DNA of 64,000 bases from the NCBI RefSeq assembly GCF_947502445.1, contig NZ_CANMZW010000004.1:274170-338169 (forward strand), written 5' to 3'. Below are positions 1-8,151 of this stretch, in pieces. How positions within the stretch are numbered: position 1 is the stretch's first letter; every line of letters begins with the position of its first letter. This DNA comes from an uncultured Brevibacillus sp. (lineage in GTDB: Bacteria; Bacillota; Bacilli; Brevibacillales; Brevibacillaceae). The notes below the pieces were generated by a model. The model had not been told where the DNA came from, made no database searches, and saw only the letters and a list, made by a program, of their open reading frames with translations. The translations under genes were made by a program, and so were the position numbers.

Positions 1-60
1 TTTGAATATCGATATTTGCTAGATCGTGAAGTTGAGTTTTTATACCAAAGTAAAAAATAG
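1..60 (+). CDS. 3' end of an upstream gene (partial)
   Basis: Frame 1 is open from the window edge to a TAG at 58-60 and would encode about 19 C-terminal residues rich in charged and aromatic side chains. No family can be recognised from so short a piece. The next 135 bases carry no gene and end in a strong terminator, which fits an upstream gene finishing here, although chance openness is possible. Confidence 0.3.
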   Translation, partial: FEYRYLLDREVEFLYQSKK

Positions 61-196
61 AGTTGGAATCTTGATCAAAGGTTTTTAGGTGATGCTTCGA
101 AGACAGTAACGGCGCATAACACTGTATTCACGCTGCGGGGCTACCACCCCTTGGTTGTCAGATGTATAATCTAGGAAGAAGCTCAGACAACAAACG

Positions 197-236
197 GCCC
201 AGCCTAAGATAAGAGCTATCTAGGGCTGGGCGTTTT
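197..236 (+). terminator. Intrinsic terminator
   Basis: GCCCAGCCT pairs with AGGGCTGGGC across a 16-nt loop and is followed by GTTTTC. It probably ends the transcript entering from the left edge. The start proposed for the next gene lies directly in its tail. Confidence 0.75.
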
Positions 237-237
237 C

Positions 238-741
238 GTGAATACAAGAAGGTTGGTGTCGAATATCTGGAAGTCCTTAACGATATGGTTTATTTTATTT
301 ACTTTTGTTTTTTCTCTCCCGAATGATGTGTTTGCATGTTCTTGTGACTTTCCTGATACTGCGCAAGAAAGTGTTAAGTTATCAGATCATGCATTTGTTG
401 GTAAGGTTATTAGTATTCAGCAAGAGCGAACGACAGATGCTTTTCATACGAACATCCAGTTTAAAGTGCAAGATGCTTTAAAAAATATTGATACAGAGGT
501 TCTGACCCTAAAAGATGATCTTGGTTCCTGTGGCATTCAATTTAAAGAGGGATCAACTTACATTGTTTATGCTAACTATGGAACCGACAATGAACAAACT
601 AAGGAATATCTAAAAGCCAGTTATTGTTTGGGAACGACTAACATATATACAGCAATCGATGATCTTTACGAATTAAAAGCGTGGGAATCATTATCAAAAT
701 TAATATCTACGATCATCTTGATAGTCTCTGTAATTCATTGA
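238..741 (+). CDS. Secreted TIMP/NTR-like CSC-motif protein
   Basis: The 167-residue protein has a hydrophobic signal segment (about residues 14-33) ending at FACSC, so the mature chain would begin with Cys-Ser-Cys. That arrangement, with two later cysteines near residues 98 and 130, resembles the netrin/TIMP-like (NTR) fold of exported bacterial proteins whose role is mostly unknown. A second hydrophobic stretch at the extreme C-terminus (about 154-166) could be a membrane anchor. The listed GTG start sits in the tail of a terminator with no good ribosome-binding site; TTG or GTG codons five and six positions downstream are alternatives. The gene stands alone, is AT-rich and lies in a decayed accessory region. 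The NTR assignment is inferred from the CSC motif and size only. Confidence 0.55.
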   Translation: MNTRRLVSNIWKSLTIWFILFTFVFSLPNDVFACSCDFPDTAQESVKLSDHAFVGKVISIQQERTTDAFHTNIQFKVQDALKNIDTEVLTLKDDLGSCGIQFKEGSTYIVYANYGTDNEQTKEYLKASYCLGTTNIYTAIDDLYELKAWESLSKLISTIILIVSVIH

Positions 742-806
742 TAATTGTTGATGTTAAACAGAGGAGTAAAAAAAGAAAACTGGTTTAGATCGAAACGTGT
801 TACTGC

Positions 807-832
807 ACTAACGGGTATCAATAGTTGAATAA
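807..832 (+). repeat. Pre-terminator hairpin repeat, copy 1
   Basis: The motif ACTAACGGGTATCAATAGTT forms a short imperfect hairpin (CTAACG opposite CAATAG). Three related copies occur at 1951, 2676 and 6379. Like them it lies a few bases before an intrinsic terminator, here at 845. Confidence 0.55.
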
Positions 833-844
833 CAGCAAGAACAA

Positions 845-874
845 AAGCTACCTTGTGAGGTAGCTTATTTTGTT
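845..874 (+). terminator. Intrinsic terminator
   Basis: AAGCTACC and GGTAGCTT form an 8-bp stem with a 6-nt loop, followed by ATTTTGTT. It lies 12 nt after a copy of the hairpin repeat and downstream of the secreted-protein gene. Confidence 0.75.
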
Positions 875-995
875 AAGTTAAAGGGCGGATTAACGCAATA
901 ACATCGACTTTTCACTAGGGTGGGAAAATCCCCCAATACTCTTAAACATGATAGTATGGAAGCAAGGAATAAACAATAAGGGAGGGTATTAACAA

Positions 996-1805
996 ATGAA
1001 AGATAGTGCACTTGAATGGGCGACCTTCGCGGACAAGGTTGTTCGCATAGCTGGAAAAAAAATTATCGAAATACGGAGAGAGTCTCGCATAGAAGTAACA
1101 TATAAGAACGCAGGAGAACTTGTGACCTCAGCAGACTTTGCCTCTGATCAGATTATTCGTGAAGCAATTGCTAGTGCTTATCCTAAACATCGTATTCTCT
1201 CTGAAGAAACCACCGATGGAGTCTGGGGTAAAAATATCTTTGAAGGTCCTCTTTGGATTATTGATCCGTTGGACGGTACGGTAAACTATACCCGTAATCT
1301 TCCCCATTTTGCCATCTCCGTAGCCATTGCTGTAGATGGCGTTGTTTGGGCAGGGGCTGTGCATGCTCCAGATTTGGGAGTTACCTATGTAGGTATTCGA
1401 GGAGGAGGTGCTCGTTGTAATGGTGAACAGCTTCATGTTCATCGTTTTGAAACCTTATCGGAAGCGGTAATCGGTACTGGATTCCCCCACGATAAAAAAA
1501 AAGTGCACCCAGCGCTTGCAAGAGTGAATCTCTTAACCACCCATTGTAGAGACATCCGCCGTTTGGCTGCGCCGACAATCGATTTCTGTTATGTAGCATC
1601 CAGTCGCTTGGACGCGCATACAGAGAGTTTAGCTCCGTGGGACGTCGCAGCAGCAGGTCTCATAGCCCGTGAAGCTGGAGCAATTACTGGCCACGTTGGA
1701 GAGATTCCTACGGATATACCACTTGAATTATGTGGAGACGAAATAGTTTGTGCTAATCCTGGTATATTTGAAGAGCTTCTCTCCTTACTACGTTCAAGAA
1801 ATTGA
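996..1805 (+). CDS. Inositol monophosphatase family protein
   Basis: The 269-residue product has both family signatures: Glu-Glu near 70-71 followed by WIIDPLDGTVNY (metal-binding D90 and D93), and WDVAAAGLIAREAGA near 214. These position the Mg2+ ions that hydrolyse a phosphomonoester such as inositol-1-phosphate; relatives include SuhB, CysQ and fructose-bisphosphatase-like enzymes, so the substrate is uncertain. The length is normal for the family and the enzyme should be cytosolic. GGGAGGG nine bases before the ATG is a good ribosome-binding site. It is monocistronic, with repeat-plus-terminator modules on both sides. Confidence 0.9.
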   Translation: MKDSALEWATFADKVVRIAGKKIIEIRRESRIEVTYKNAGELVTSADFASDQIIREAIASAYPKHRILSEETTDGVWGKNIFEGPLWIIDPLDGTVNYTRNLPHFAISVAIAVDGVVWAGAVHAPDLGVTYVGIRGGGARCNGEQLHVHRFETLSEAVIGTGFPHDKKKVHPALARVNLLTTHCRDIRRLAAPTIDFCYVASSRLDAHTESLAPWDVAAAGLIAREAGAITGHVGEIPTDIPLELCGDEIVCANPGIFEELLSLLRSRN

Positions 1806-1950
1806 TCGCTACTGACAGCTTGTGGGTATCATTTTTACATCATGTGGTGTAGAGAAAAGGATTTTAATCTAAAGGGTAGTAAGGCACTAAAACCTACCGT
1901 TACTAGATTTTCAAGAGGACTGCATCATAAGTAACAGGAATTGTAATTGC

Positions 1951-1976
1951 ACTAACGGAGATCGATAGCTCAATAA
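1951..1976 (+). repeat. Pre-terminator hairpin repeat, copy 2
   Basis: ACTAACGGAGATCGATAGCT pairs CTAaCG with CGaTAG around a short loop. It is the second of four copies and ends 2 nt before a small GC stem with a T-rich tail. Confidence 0.6.
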
Positions 1977-1977
1977 T

Positions 1978-2003
1978 CCGCCTCTTCAACTAGGCGATTT
2001 TCT
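1978..2003 (+). terminator. Weak intrinsic terminator
   Basis: CGCCT pairs with AGGCG across an 8-nt loop, followed by ATTTTCTT. The stem is only 5 bp, but together with the preceding hairpin repeat it makes a plausible end for the phosphatase transcript. Confidence 0.45.
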
Positions 2004-2062
2004 TATCGTAAAGATCAACATCAGGTTAATAGGCTACTAAAAATGGAAAGAAGGATGACAAC

Positions 2063-2551
2063 ATGGCAATGCGTGGATATTACTTTTCTATGGATGACAA
2101 CCTAGTGCAGCAAATCGCAGCAGGCGACATTGCATTGAAGAGTTTGAAAATAGACGATTATCCCGGACTGGACATTGATAGATCCTGGGAGGCGATTCAC
2201 TACTTGCTTTGTGGAGATATTTCCGATGGAGAGCCCCCTCTTGGCTATGTTGTTCCGCTGACGTCAGACAAAGGCATCGATTTTGGATCATTCGGGGCGT
2301 TTTCCCTACGTGCCGAGCAAGTTGCAGAAGCGCTTCAGGCTATGTCTGAGCTGGATGAAGCGCAGCTCCGTTTGCGGTATGATTTCCCAGCCATGGTCAA
2401 GGACGAGGTATATCCTCTTGAGCCTGACACTGTTTCAGACGAGGATGAGGACGAGTTCTTTGCCTACATGCTTCAGAATTTTAATGAAATCCGGCGTTTC
2501 TATAGCCAAACTCTAGCCGAGGGCAAAGGTCTCATTTTCTATATTTTCTGA
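2063..2551 (+). CDS. YfbM-like (DUF1877) protein
   Basis: This acidic 162-residue protein matches the DUF1877/YfbM family: it starts MAMRGYYFSMDD, has a central segment on a residue doing its daily work of W-containing IHYLLCGD (about 45-53) and ends in a helical region where a Y-x-x-x-L-x-E-G-K-G motif precedes the C-terminus. The family is small, cytosolic and of unknown function, and is sometimes found in polymorphic-toxin neighbourhoods. AGAAGGATGA ahead of the ATG can serve as ribosome-binding site. It is followed by a repeat-plus-terminator module at 2676-2727. The assignment rests on recalled family features. Confidence 0.75.
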   Translation: MAMRGYYFSMDDNLVQQIAAGDIALKSLKIDDYPGLDIDRSWEAIHYLLCGDISDGEPPLGYVVPLTSDKGIDFGSFGAFSLRAEQVAEALQAMSELDEAQLRLRYDFPAMVKDEVYPLEPDTVSDEDEDEFFAYMLQNFNEIRRFYSQTLAEGKGLIFYIF

Positions 2552-2675
2552 TCCCAACAATTTGAATCATCGCAAGCGGCTGCTGGGTTTATGATTACGA
2601 ACTTACATAACGCCATTAGGGTCAGCAGTTAGAAGCATTTGATCAATCAGGGACCAATATAACAAAAAGTGCTAA

Positions 2676-2700
2676 ACTAACGGGTACGATAGCTCAATAA
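2676..2700 (+). repeat. Pre-terminator hairpin repeat, copy 3
   Basis: ACTAACGGGTACGATAGCTC is the third copy, again pairing CTAaCG with CGaTAG. It directly abuts the terminator stem that begins at 2702. Confidence 0.6.
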
Positions 2701-2701
2701 C

Positions 2702-2727
2702 GGCTGCCGGGATCGGCGCCCTTTTCT
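2702..2727 (+). terminator. Intrinsic terminator
   Basis: GGCTGCCG pairs with CGGCGCC (one bulged T, 4-nt loop), followed by CTTTTCTC. It ends the DUF1877 transcript. The remaining bases to about 2918 show no gene or other structure. Confidence 0.65.
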
Positions 2728-2960
2728 CAATTAAACGGGCAGCATTACTTCAATAGAAAGCGTACAGGAACCACCGAGTTCCCGTCGAAAGAATAAATAT
2801 ATATTTTTATTGACTAGGGGATGGCGCCATTTCCGAAAGGACGAACATACGGCTTCTTGTGTTGATTTGGGAGAGCGGGCGCGAAAATGGGAGAATGGAA
2901 CGATGCGCGTAGGAGTCATGAAACATTACAATAATTGGAACTTCGCATCCGGACATTGAT

Positions 2961-3317
2961 TTGTCATGGATCACGGATTGGGAGGAAGACGGGCTGCTAA
3001 TGCTGACGCTGCCTGCCGGTGAATCGCAATATGCGCCGCTGATCGTGCCGATGGGATGCAATGAATGCCCCCATCCATTGGAACAGGATGAGCTGTTCCG
3101 GCAATGGCAGGAGGAACAAGGGATGGTCCCGCTTGTGGTCACCCAGAATACGTGGGTCGTTCGTTTCAGCAAACGCCCTGCGATGGATGCTGCGGCACTG
3201 CAACTCGCCAAGGAACATTTCCTATTTTGCCAATATGTGTTGGAGACGTTTGATTCAGTCGGACAATATACAGCCCATTCACGGCATCACGATGTATGGG
3301 TGTTTTGGCGGGAGTGA
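2961..3317 (+). CDS. DUF4253 domain protein, probably damaged 5' end
   Basis: The 118 residues fit the C-terminal DUF4253 domain: a CPHP segment, an RQW helix, ALQLAKEHFLFCQ and a terminal VWVFWRE in place of the usual WyFWWD. The function is unknown. The frame extends upstream without a stop to 2922 (reading IIGTSHPDIDLSW, which also looks like domain sequence) but has no ATG, and the TTG at 2961 lacks a ribosome-binding site. A good site, GTAGGAG, instead precedes an ATG at 2918 in another frame that closes after 13 codons. A frameshift near 2920-2958 has therefore probably cut off the true start. It lies 36 bases before the next gene and may be cotranscribed with it. Confidence 0.6.
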   Translation: MSWITDWEEDGLLMLTLPAGESQYAPLIVPMGCNECPHPLEQDELFRQWQEEQGMVPLVVTQNTWVVRFSKRPAMDAAALQLAKEHFLFCQYVLETFDSVGQYTAHSRHHDVWVFWRE

Positions 3318-3353
3318 AGCGGATATCCAGATCGGAAAGAGAGGACGAGGATT

Positions 3354-4310
3354 ATGGAGAATTTGTATAGGCAAGCATACGAGGTATTGACAGAGCAGCA
3401 GCGAAAAGAAGTGCTGGAATCGTTGGCAACGAGACGTCCAGGTCTTAAGCTCCAACGTTTTGAGTCGTTTGACCGTTTCGGTATGCGGACCGAAACGGCC
3501 GTTTACGAGTTGGATGGAGCCGAGTTTGTCTTTGTGCCGGGTGATACGGTCACACTGGGATGGGAGTCGTTTGCAGATGGGCTTGACGCAGATACACAAG
3601 CAGACATGGATCAGGTGATGGAGGAGTATGACATCTCGGATCTCACGTCGTTTCTCGAGAGCATGATGTCGCCTGTACGGACCATGACGGTCGCGCCCAT
3701 GTTAGTAGAGCGGAAGTTGCATGAAATCGGATGGCACCGGGTCGCTCCTGATAGCGAAGTAATGGTGACGCGGCGCAGCGACATCGAGGAGTTTGAAGCT
3801 TCCCCGTACAAATCCATTATAAAAAACAAACAGCTGCGGCTGAGCAGATCAAGCACAGGCACCGTTGTCGAGGAGTATAAGCCAATTGCGTATGCCGCTC
3901 TCATTCAAACGCTGCAGGAACAAGGCTACTCACTCCCAACGGAGGATGAGTGGGAGTATCTATGCGGCGGCGGCACCCGCACGTTATGGCGGTGGGGAGA
4001 CAGCATTCCGTATGACACGCATCTTCGTTATTTCGAAGAGGCGGCGCTGAAAGGAACACCCTATGACATGGAACTGCCCAACCAGTTCGGCCTCCATATT
4101 GCTTACGATCCATACAAGTATGAGGTTGTAGATGCGCCATGCATGCTAAAGGGAGCCGACGGAGGCAGCTTTATTTGTGGGGGAATGGGTGTTGCATTGG
4201 GGTATTTGCCAGTCGCGACGTATTTTCAATCGCCGGATGACACATTCGACGACTACAAGGCGGATATCGGCGGAAGCTATACGCGTTACCGAAAAGTGAT
4301 TCGGTTGTAG
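3354..4310 (+). CDS. SUMF1/formylglycine-enzyme-like domain protein
   Basis: The C-terminal part of this 318-residue protein has the SUMF1 (FGE-sulfatase/EgtB) core signature LPTEDEWEYLCGGG at 194-207, followed by WRWGDSIP. The first 190 residues carry VFVPGDTVTLGW (59-70), which resembles the start of the SUMF1 fold, and a long family-specific insert. SUMF1-type proteins include the formylglycine-generating enzyme, EgtB and many members with only a binding role; the cysteine pair of the true oxidase is not evident here. It follows the DUF4253 gene by 36 bases and its own GAGAGGACGAGG lies upstream of the ATG. Function is unproven. Confidence 0.7.
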   Translation: MENLYRQAYEVLTEQQRKEVLESLATRRPGLKLQRFESFDRFGMRTETAVYELDGAEFVFVPGDTVTLGWESFADGLDADTQADMDQVMEEYDISDLTSFLESMMSPVRTMTVAPMLVERKLHEIGWHRVAPDSEVMVTRRSDIEEFEASPYKSIIKNKQLRLSRSSTGTVVEEYKPIAYAALIQTLQEQGYSLPTEDEWEYLCGGGTRTLWRWGDSIPYDTHLRYFEEAALKGTPYDMELPNQFGLHIAYDPYKYEVVDAPCMLKGADGGSFICGGMGVALGYLPVATYFQSPDDTFDDYKADIGGSYTRYRKVIRL

Positions 4311-4487
4311 GTTCAAAATAGAGGCCCAACTTCAATGTATTGGAGGTTACCTTTTCAATTCGGAATCTAGAGGATAGATTGATTATCACTAAAGAGTACA
4401 TGAAAGAAGAAATGAGTATTAGGATTTCCAGGTACTCAGATGGTTTATTAAAAATTTGAAGTAATATTCTCACTATTTAGCCCCCTA

Positions 4488-4832
4488 ATGAACTTGGACA
4501 CTAAGAAGGGGATGAAGATATTGAAACGAAATACACATTCAAAAGAATTTAAACTGCAAGTCGTAAAAGAAGCCATAGAAACAGGGAATACAGCAGCTGT
4601 AGCAAGACGTTATGAGATTGCAGCTAATATGCTCCACCGATGGACCAAAGAATACGAAGCCGGTAAATTTGGAGAAGCTTCGCTGAATGCAGTTGAAGCC
4701 TTTGAATCGAAGGCATTAGCTTAAGAAAATGACCAACTAAAGAAATTACTTGGTGAACAAGCGCTAGAGATTGCTATCCTTCGTGACTTAATAAAAAAGA
4801 AAAACCCTCATTTGCTGACAAAATTGAAGTAG
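4488..4832 (+). pseudogene. IS3-family transposase OrfA remnant
   Basis: The frame encodes a typical IS3 OrfA helix-turn-helix: KEFKLQVVKEAIETGN, then AARRYEIA-like recognition helix and MLHRWTKEYEAG. An in-frame TAA at 4722 replaces a glutamate codon in KALA(E)ENDQLKK; reading through it gives the leucine-zipper tail LRDLIKKKNPHLLTKLK to a TAG at 4830. No OrfB follows, so the element is dead. TTG at 4521, nine bases after AGAAGGGG, is a likely original start. The bases just before it (GAACTTGGACAC) resemble an IS3-type inverted-repeat end. It is a different element from the IS3 copy at the right edge of the window. Confidence 0.8.
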
Positions 4833-4844
4833 GACGGTGTTAGC

Positions 4845-5171
4845 ATGGATAAAATATATTTAATTTATGAGTGGTATGACCATTGTTATTTTGGATTTGC
4901 TGATTACAAAAACAAGCTTGTTCATTTTGCTTTTAAAGATAAATCATATCCAGAATATCTTTTTGAAATTATCCCGACAACAAATAAACTTCTTGATTAT
5001 GCTGTAGCAAAAGAGTTTGTAGATGAAGATAGTGATGATATGACGCTTTGGGATTTTATGAAAGAGAATGAGGATATTGTAGAAATTAAAAAAGCAAATG
5101 TTCATTTGGATTCTAATGATATAATAAACGACCCTCCATATAAAAATTCATTTATGGATTGGTTGGATTGA
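4845..5171 (+). CDS. Small acidic protein of unknown function
   Basis: The 108 residues are acidic, aromatic-rich and without signal peptide or membrane segments. I do not recognise the family; size and composition recall immunity-type or IS-passenger proteins, which is only a guess. The ATG is 12 bases after the end of the decayed OrfA frame, with AGGACGGTG as a modest ribosome-binding site. Base composition is much more AT-rich than the genes beyond 13 kb, suggesting acquisition. A terminator follows at 5253. Confidence 0.5.
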   Translation: MDKIYLIYEWYDHCYFGFADYKNKLVHFAFKDKSYPEYLFEIIPTTNKLLDYAVAKEFVDEDSDDMTLWDFMKENEDIVEIKKANVHLDSNDIINDPPYKNSFMDWLD

Positions 5172-5252
5172 GCAGTATAAGTATTACTAAATTTTTCTTG
5201 TCACCAAGTTATGTAACGTGATTATAGGGATTTTGAACAACAAAAATATTAA

Positions 5253-5285
5253 AGGCTCGATATTAAAATATATCGGGCTTTTTTC
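5253..5285 (+). terminator. Intrinsic terminator
   Basis: GGCTCGATAT pairs with ATATCGGGCT (one wobble) around a short A-rich loop and is followed by TTTTTTC. It closes the small acidic-protein gene, and the group II intron sequence begins 2 nt later, the usual preference of some bacterial introns for terminator stems. Confidence 0.75.
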
Positions 5286-5287
5286 AT

Positions 5288-5600
5288 GTGCGCCACGCAT
5301 GGCGATTAACTAGGTGGTGAAAGTCCACTGTGGGGGTTTGTAGTTACCAACCACTAGCCAAGAGCAAGGGTGTCCATCGCGAGGTGGAATCAGAAGGAAG
5401 CAGGCGGCAAAATTCCGACCCGAGGAACACGAATATCATCAGGCATAAGGCATGGGATGAGTTTGCATGACAAAACGAAGTCCAATCAACTACACGGACA
5501 TGCCAATGTAAATGATGCGGGTACATGGAAGGAAAGTGAATCGTCTTACCGTGGGAGGTCTCATGGACGTGAAGAAACCGTCCCAACGTCCCAAAGCCTA
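5288..5600 (+). mobile_element. Group II intron, 5' fragment (ribozyme domains I-III part)
   Basis: The segment opens with GTGCGCC, the conserved group II 5' end, and continues with recognisable domain I blocks: GGTGGTGAAAGTCCA, TAGCCAAGAGCAAGGGTGTCC, GGTGGAATCAGAAGGAAGC and GAGGAACACGAATATCATC, then the CTTACCGTGGGAGGTCTC region. The reverse-transcriptase ORF, domain V and the 3' end are missing; the sequence passes into an IS4 transposase remnant near 5600-5618. The exact right limit is uncertain. It sits directly behind a terminator hairpin. It cannot splice or move. Confidence 0.8.
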
Positions 5601-5617
5601 TAAAATAGACGTTTCTT

Positions 5618-6232
5618 GTGGGACGGTTGACTGATGCTTCAATGATCTTAGTTATGGATCGAGCGTACGGAAAGCTAGAACGTCTGGATCGCTTCAAAGA
5701 AAACAAACAATCTTTTGTCATCCGACTTCGTGACAATGTACATATCGAGAAACCACACGCATTACGTGGAATAAGAAGCTCAGACTCTCCCGTCTTACGT
5801 GATCTGACTTGCCAACTGGGCACCCCACAATGTCGGACTGAAAAAAGATATCGCGTTGTCATTTTCAAAGATTTTGAAGGTCGGGAAATTCGAGTTGTGA
5901 CGGATTTAATGCAAGTCACAGCAGAACAAATTGCACAGATATATAAAGCTCGTTGGCAGATAGAGATCTTCTTTCGTTGGATCAAACAACATCTGAACAT
6001 TCCAACGTTATTCGGTACAACCGAAAATGCAGTATACGGCCAGCTATACTCAGCGTTAATCGTCTACGTGCTGCTGAAGTCGCTTTTTGACACGGTTTCT
6101 CTACGTGTTCTACATTATGCACCGCTTTCTTTTGCTCGATTTTCACGATTATTTAGCCTAAACGGTCTGCCTTCTGAATGGATTATACAGATTCAAAAAT
6201 TAATACCTGATAGGGTTATTTGTGTTACATAA
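5618..6232 (+). pseudogene. IS4-family transposase, N-terminally truncated
   Basis: The 204 residues match the C-terminal half of an IS4-type DDE transposase: ILVMDRAYG contains the second catalytic Asp, and YKARWQIEIFFRWIKQHLN holds the Y-R-E-K signature with the catalytic Glu. The first catalytic Asp and the N-terminal half are absent, because upstream sequence is group II intron. The frame can be opened by a GTG at 5618, but an active enzyme is not possible. No terminal repeat was identified after 6232. Confidence 0.85.
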
Positions 6233-6378
6233 TTTGGTTAATCAACAGGCCTGGCATAATATGTAGATCCCTTTATTTTCCGGATAGAGAAAAAAAGCAT
6301 TTCATTAAAATGATAATTAGATAAATGTGATATCTAGAAATTACGTTAAACCATTTTCACGCTTCGACTATTCATTAA

Positions 6379-6403
6379 GCTAACGGATTCGATAGCTTAG
6401 TAA
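6379..6403 (+). repeat. Pre-terminator hairpin repeat, copy 4
   Basis: GCTAACGGATTCGATAGCTT folds as AGCTAaCG/CGaTAGCT, the most complete of the four copies. It abuts the terminator stem at 6404. Confidence 0.6.
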
Positions 6404-6457
6404 AAAGAGGTATTCAGGAACGTGTTTCTTGTTCCTTAATACCTCTTTGATTTTCTT
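6404..6457. terminator. Bidirectional intrinsic terminator
   Basis: Arms at 6404-6421 and 6431-6448 pair at 17 of 18 positions (AAAGAGGTATT...). T-runs lie on both sides, so it can end both the IS4 side and the penicillin-binding protein pseudogene on the minus strand. Confidence 0.8.
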
Positions 6458-6482
6458 ATTCGATTTCTAAGTAGATTTTGTT

Positions 6483-7819
6483 TCACTTGTTAGTTTTTAC
6501 TGGCGTCCCTAAACCGACATGCTGATCGTAAATGTCATAAACAGCCCTAGCAATATTGGCAGCCGATCGGCCACCATAGCCACCTTCAGGAACGACAACG
6601 GCGACAGCCAACTTCGGGTCCTCCAAAGGCGCGAATGAAATCAGCACGCCATTTGTGATGCGGGCATACCTTGACCATTTTTCCTTCGTTTTCCCCGTTT
6701 TTTTGTCAACGTAAGTGGTCGGAGTATAAATATCTTGCTCCGAGGTTCCTGTTTTAGCTGCGATTTTGTACGGAAATCCTGCAAATGCGTTAATGGCTGT
6801 TCCACCTGGTTGTGTTACTAGATACATTCCGTTATGGACGATATTCCAATAAAGGTCCGGAAGATCAATCGTATTCAGTACCTTGGGAGTATAGGCTTGT
6901 ACCACATTTCCTTTGCTGTCCTTAATTTGTTCCACGATTTGCGGTTGCATCCTTACGCCTTTGTTCGCTAAAGTGGCTGCATATTGAGCAAGCTGTAAGG
7001 TAGTTAAACGGACTTGCTGGCCGAAGGATGACTGGACCATAGCAGCAAGTGGACCATAATCTTTATTCATCACAAGGTAGTCTTCCTTGCCTTTATTCTC
7101 ACCTGGCAAATCTATACCTGTTTGGACGCCTAAGCCAAAAGCGTGGTAGTAGTTTTGCATGATAGTTACTGCTTCTTTGCCGTATTTGCTTGACATTAAC
7201 TCCCAGATTCTCCGCCACATGATAGGGGCGAACATAGCCGATGGCTTGAACAGCGACTTCTTTTGGATCATAGACGCGTATAGGTTTTGTTATGACTGAA
7301 ACGCCAGGCAAATCACTCAAATGCTCCTCTAGATAGGCGATTTCCTTTTGAGACAGATCATATTTGAGATCCTTTTCAGTTAACTTTGGAGAAAGACGCA
7401 TCGTTCTTTCCATTTTCCCGTTCTTCAGCTCATAACCAACATCCATTTTTTAACAAAGAGGCTTTAGTAGTTCCTGCTAGTGCCGTTTCCAATTTCGTTG
7501 CCAGATTTAAATAATCGTTACCCGTCATGTCATCGAGCTCATGAAAGACGGCTGTGAAGGAAGCACGGTTGTTCACAATCATTTTTCCGTTCTTGTCGTA
7601 GATATTTCCACGAATAGCAGTGATTGGTGTCTCTTTGTAATTTTGTTTGCTGGCCAATTTCACATAGTTTTGTCCATCAGCAATTTGAATGTGTGCTAGG
7701 CGAAGGACCATGGCGGAAAATATCAGGAAGACGAGTATAAATATGATGTTCAAACGCTTCACGTTCTTAGGCTGCTGCTGTTCCTCTGCTTGATTCATGA
7801 CAACGATCTTCTTCCTCAT
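6483..7819 (-). pseudogene. PBP2-like transpeptidase gene, frameshifted and internally deleted
   Basis: Three minus-strand frames together spell a class B penicillin-binding protein. The N-terminal part (7819-7430) has a membrane anchor at about residues 24-41 and an AIRGNIYDKNG motif. The second frame (7446 down to about 7200) continues the pedestal to GYVRPYHVAENLG. The third (about 7195-6483) has FGLGVQTGIDLPGE and the KTGT box (AAKTGTSEQ). A one-base slip in an A-run near 7440 breaks the first join. At about 7198 some 300 residues are missing, among them the SxxK serine and SxN motif. The product cannot crosslink peptidoglycan. GAGAAGGGGCG before the ATG shows the start was once good. Confidence 0.85.
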
Positions 7820-8151
7820 TAACGCCCCTTCTCCTATCTCTCGATCTCATCCTGTCGTTCATCGAAAACAACCGCTATTTACTGTATACAACATTACGTT
7901 TTATTGAAATAGTTATTCGCGTATTCTTATGCTTACATTTTTGTCCAGTAATTCGTCCAATTTCACGAATATTTGGTTCAAACCTTGGCGGGGTTGTAAA
8001 AGACTCTTTTTTAAATTATTGGGGCGATCCAACTTATTTTCGTTTCTGCTACATGCATGAATCAAGTAAACACTGTTTCTCTAGACTCACTCAAATTTCA
8101 TCCAGTACAATATGTCAGCGTGTTGTTTCGTAAGTAGGGAGGAAAGGTAAT
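7820..8151. other. Gene-free intergenic region
   Basis: These 332 bases separate the divergent penicillin-binding protein pseudogene and the CDF transporter gene. They are AT-rich and presumably hold both promoters, but I see no consensus promoter pair, riboswitch, repeat or small gene that I can support. Confidence 0.4.

Noticed and set aside
4323..4459. Open frame of about 45 codons between the SUMF1-like gene and the IS3 remnant
   Set aside because: It has no ATG with a ribosome-binding site and no recognisable motif. It may be a gene-tail relic, but chance openness in AT-rich DNA cannot be excluded.
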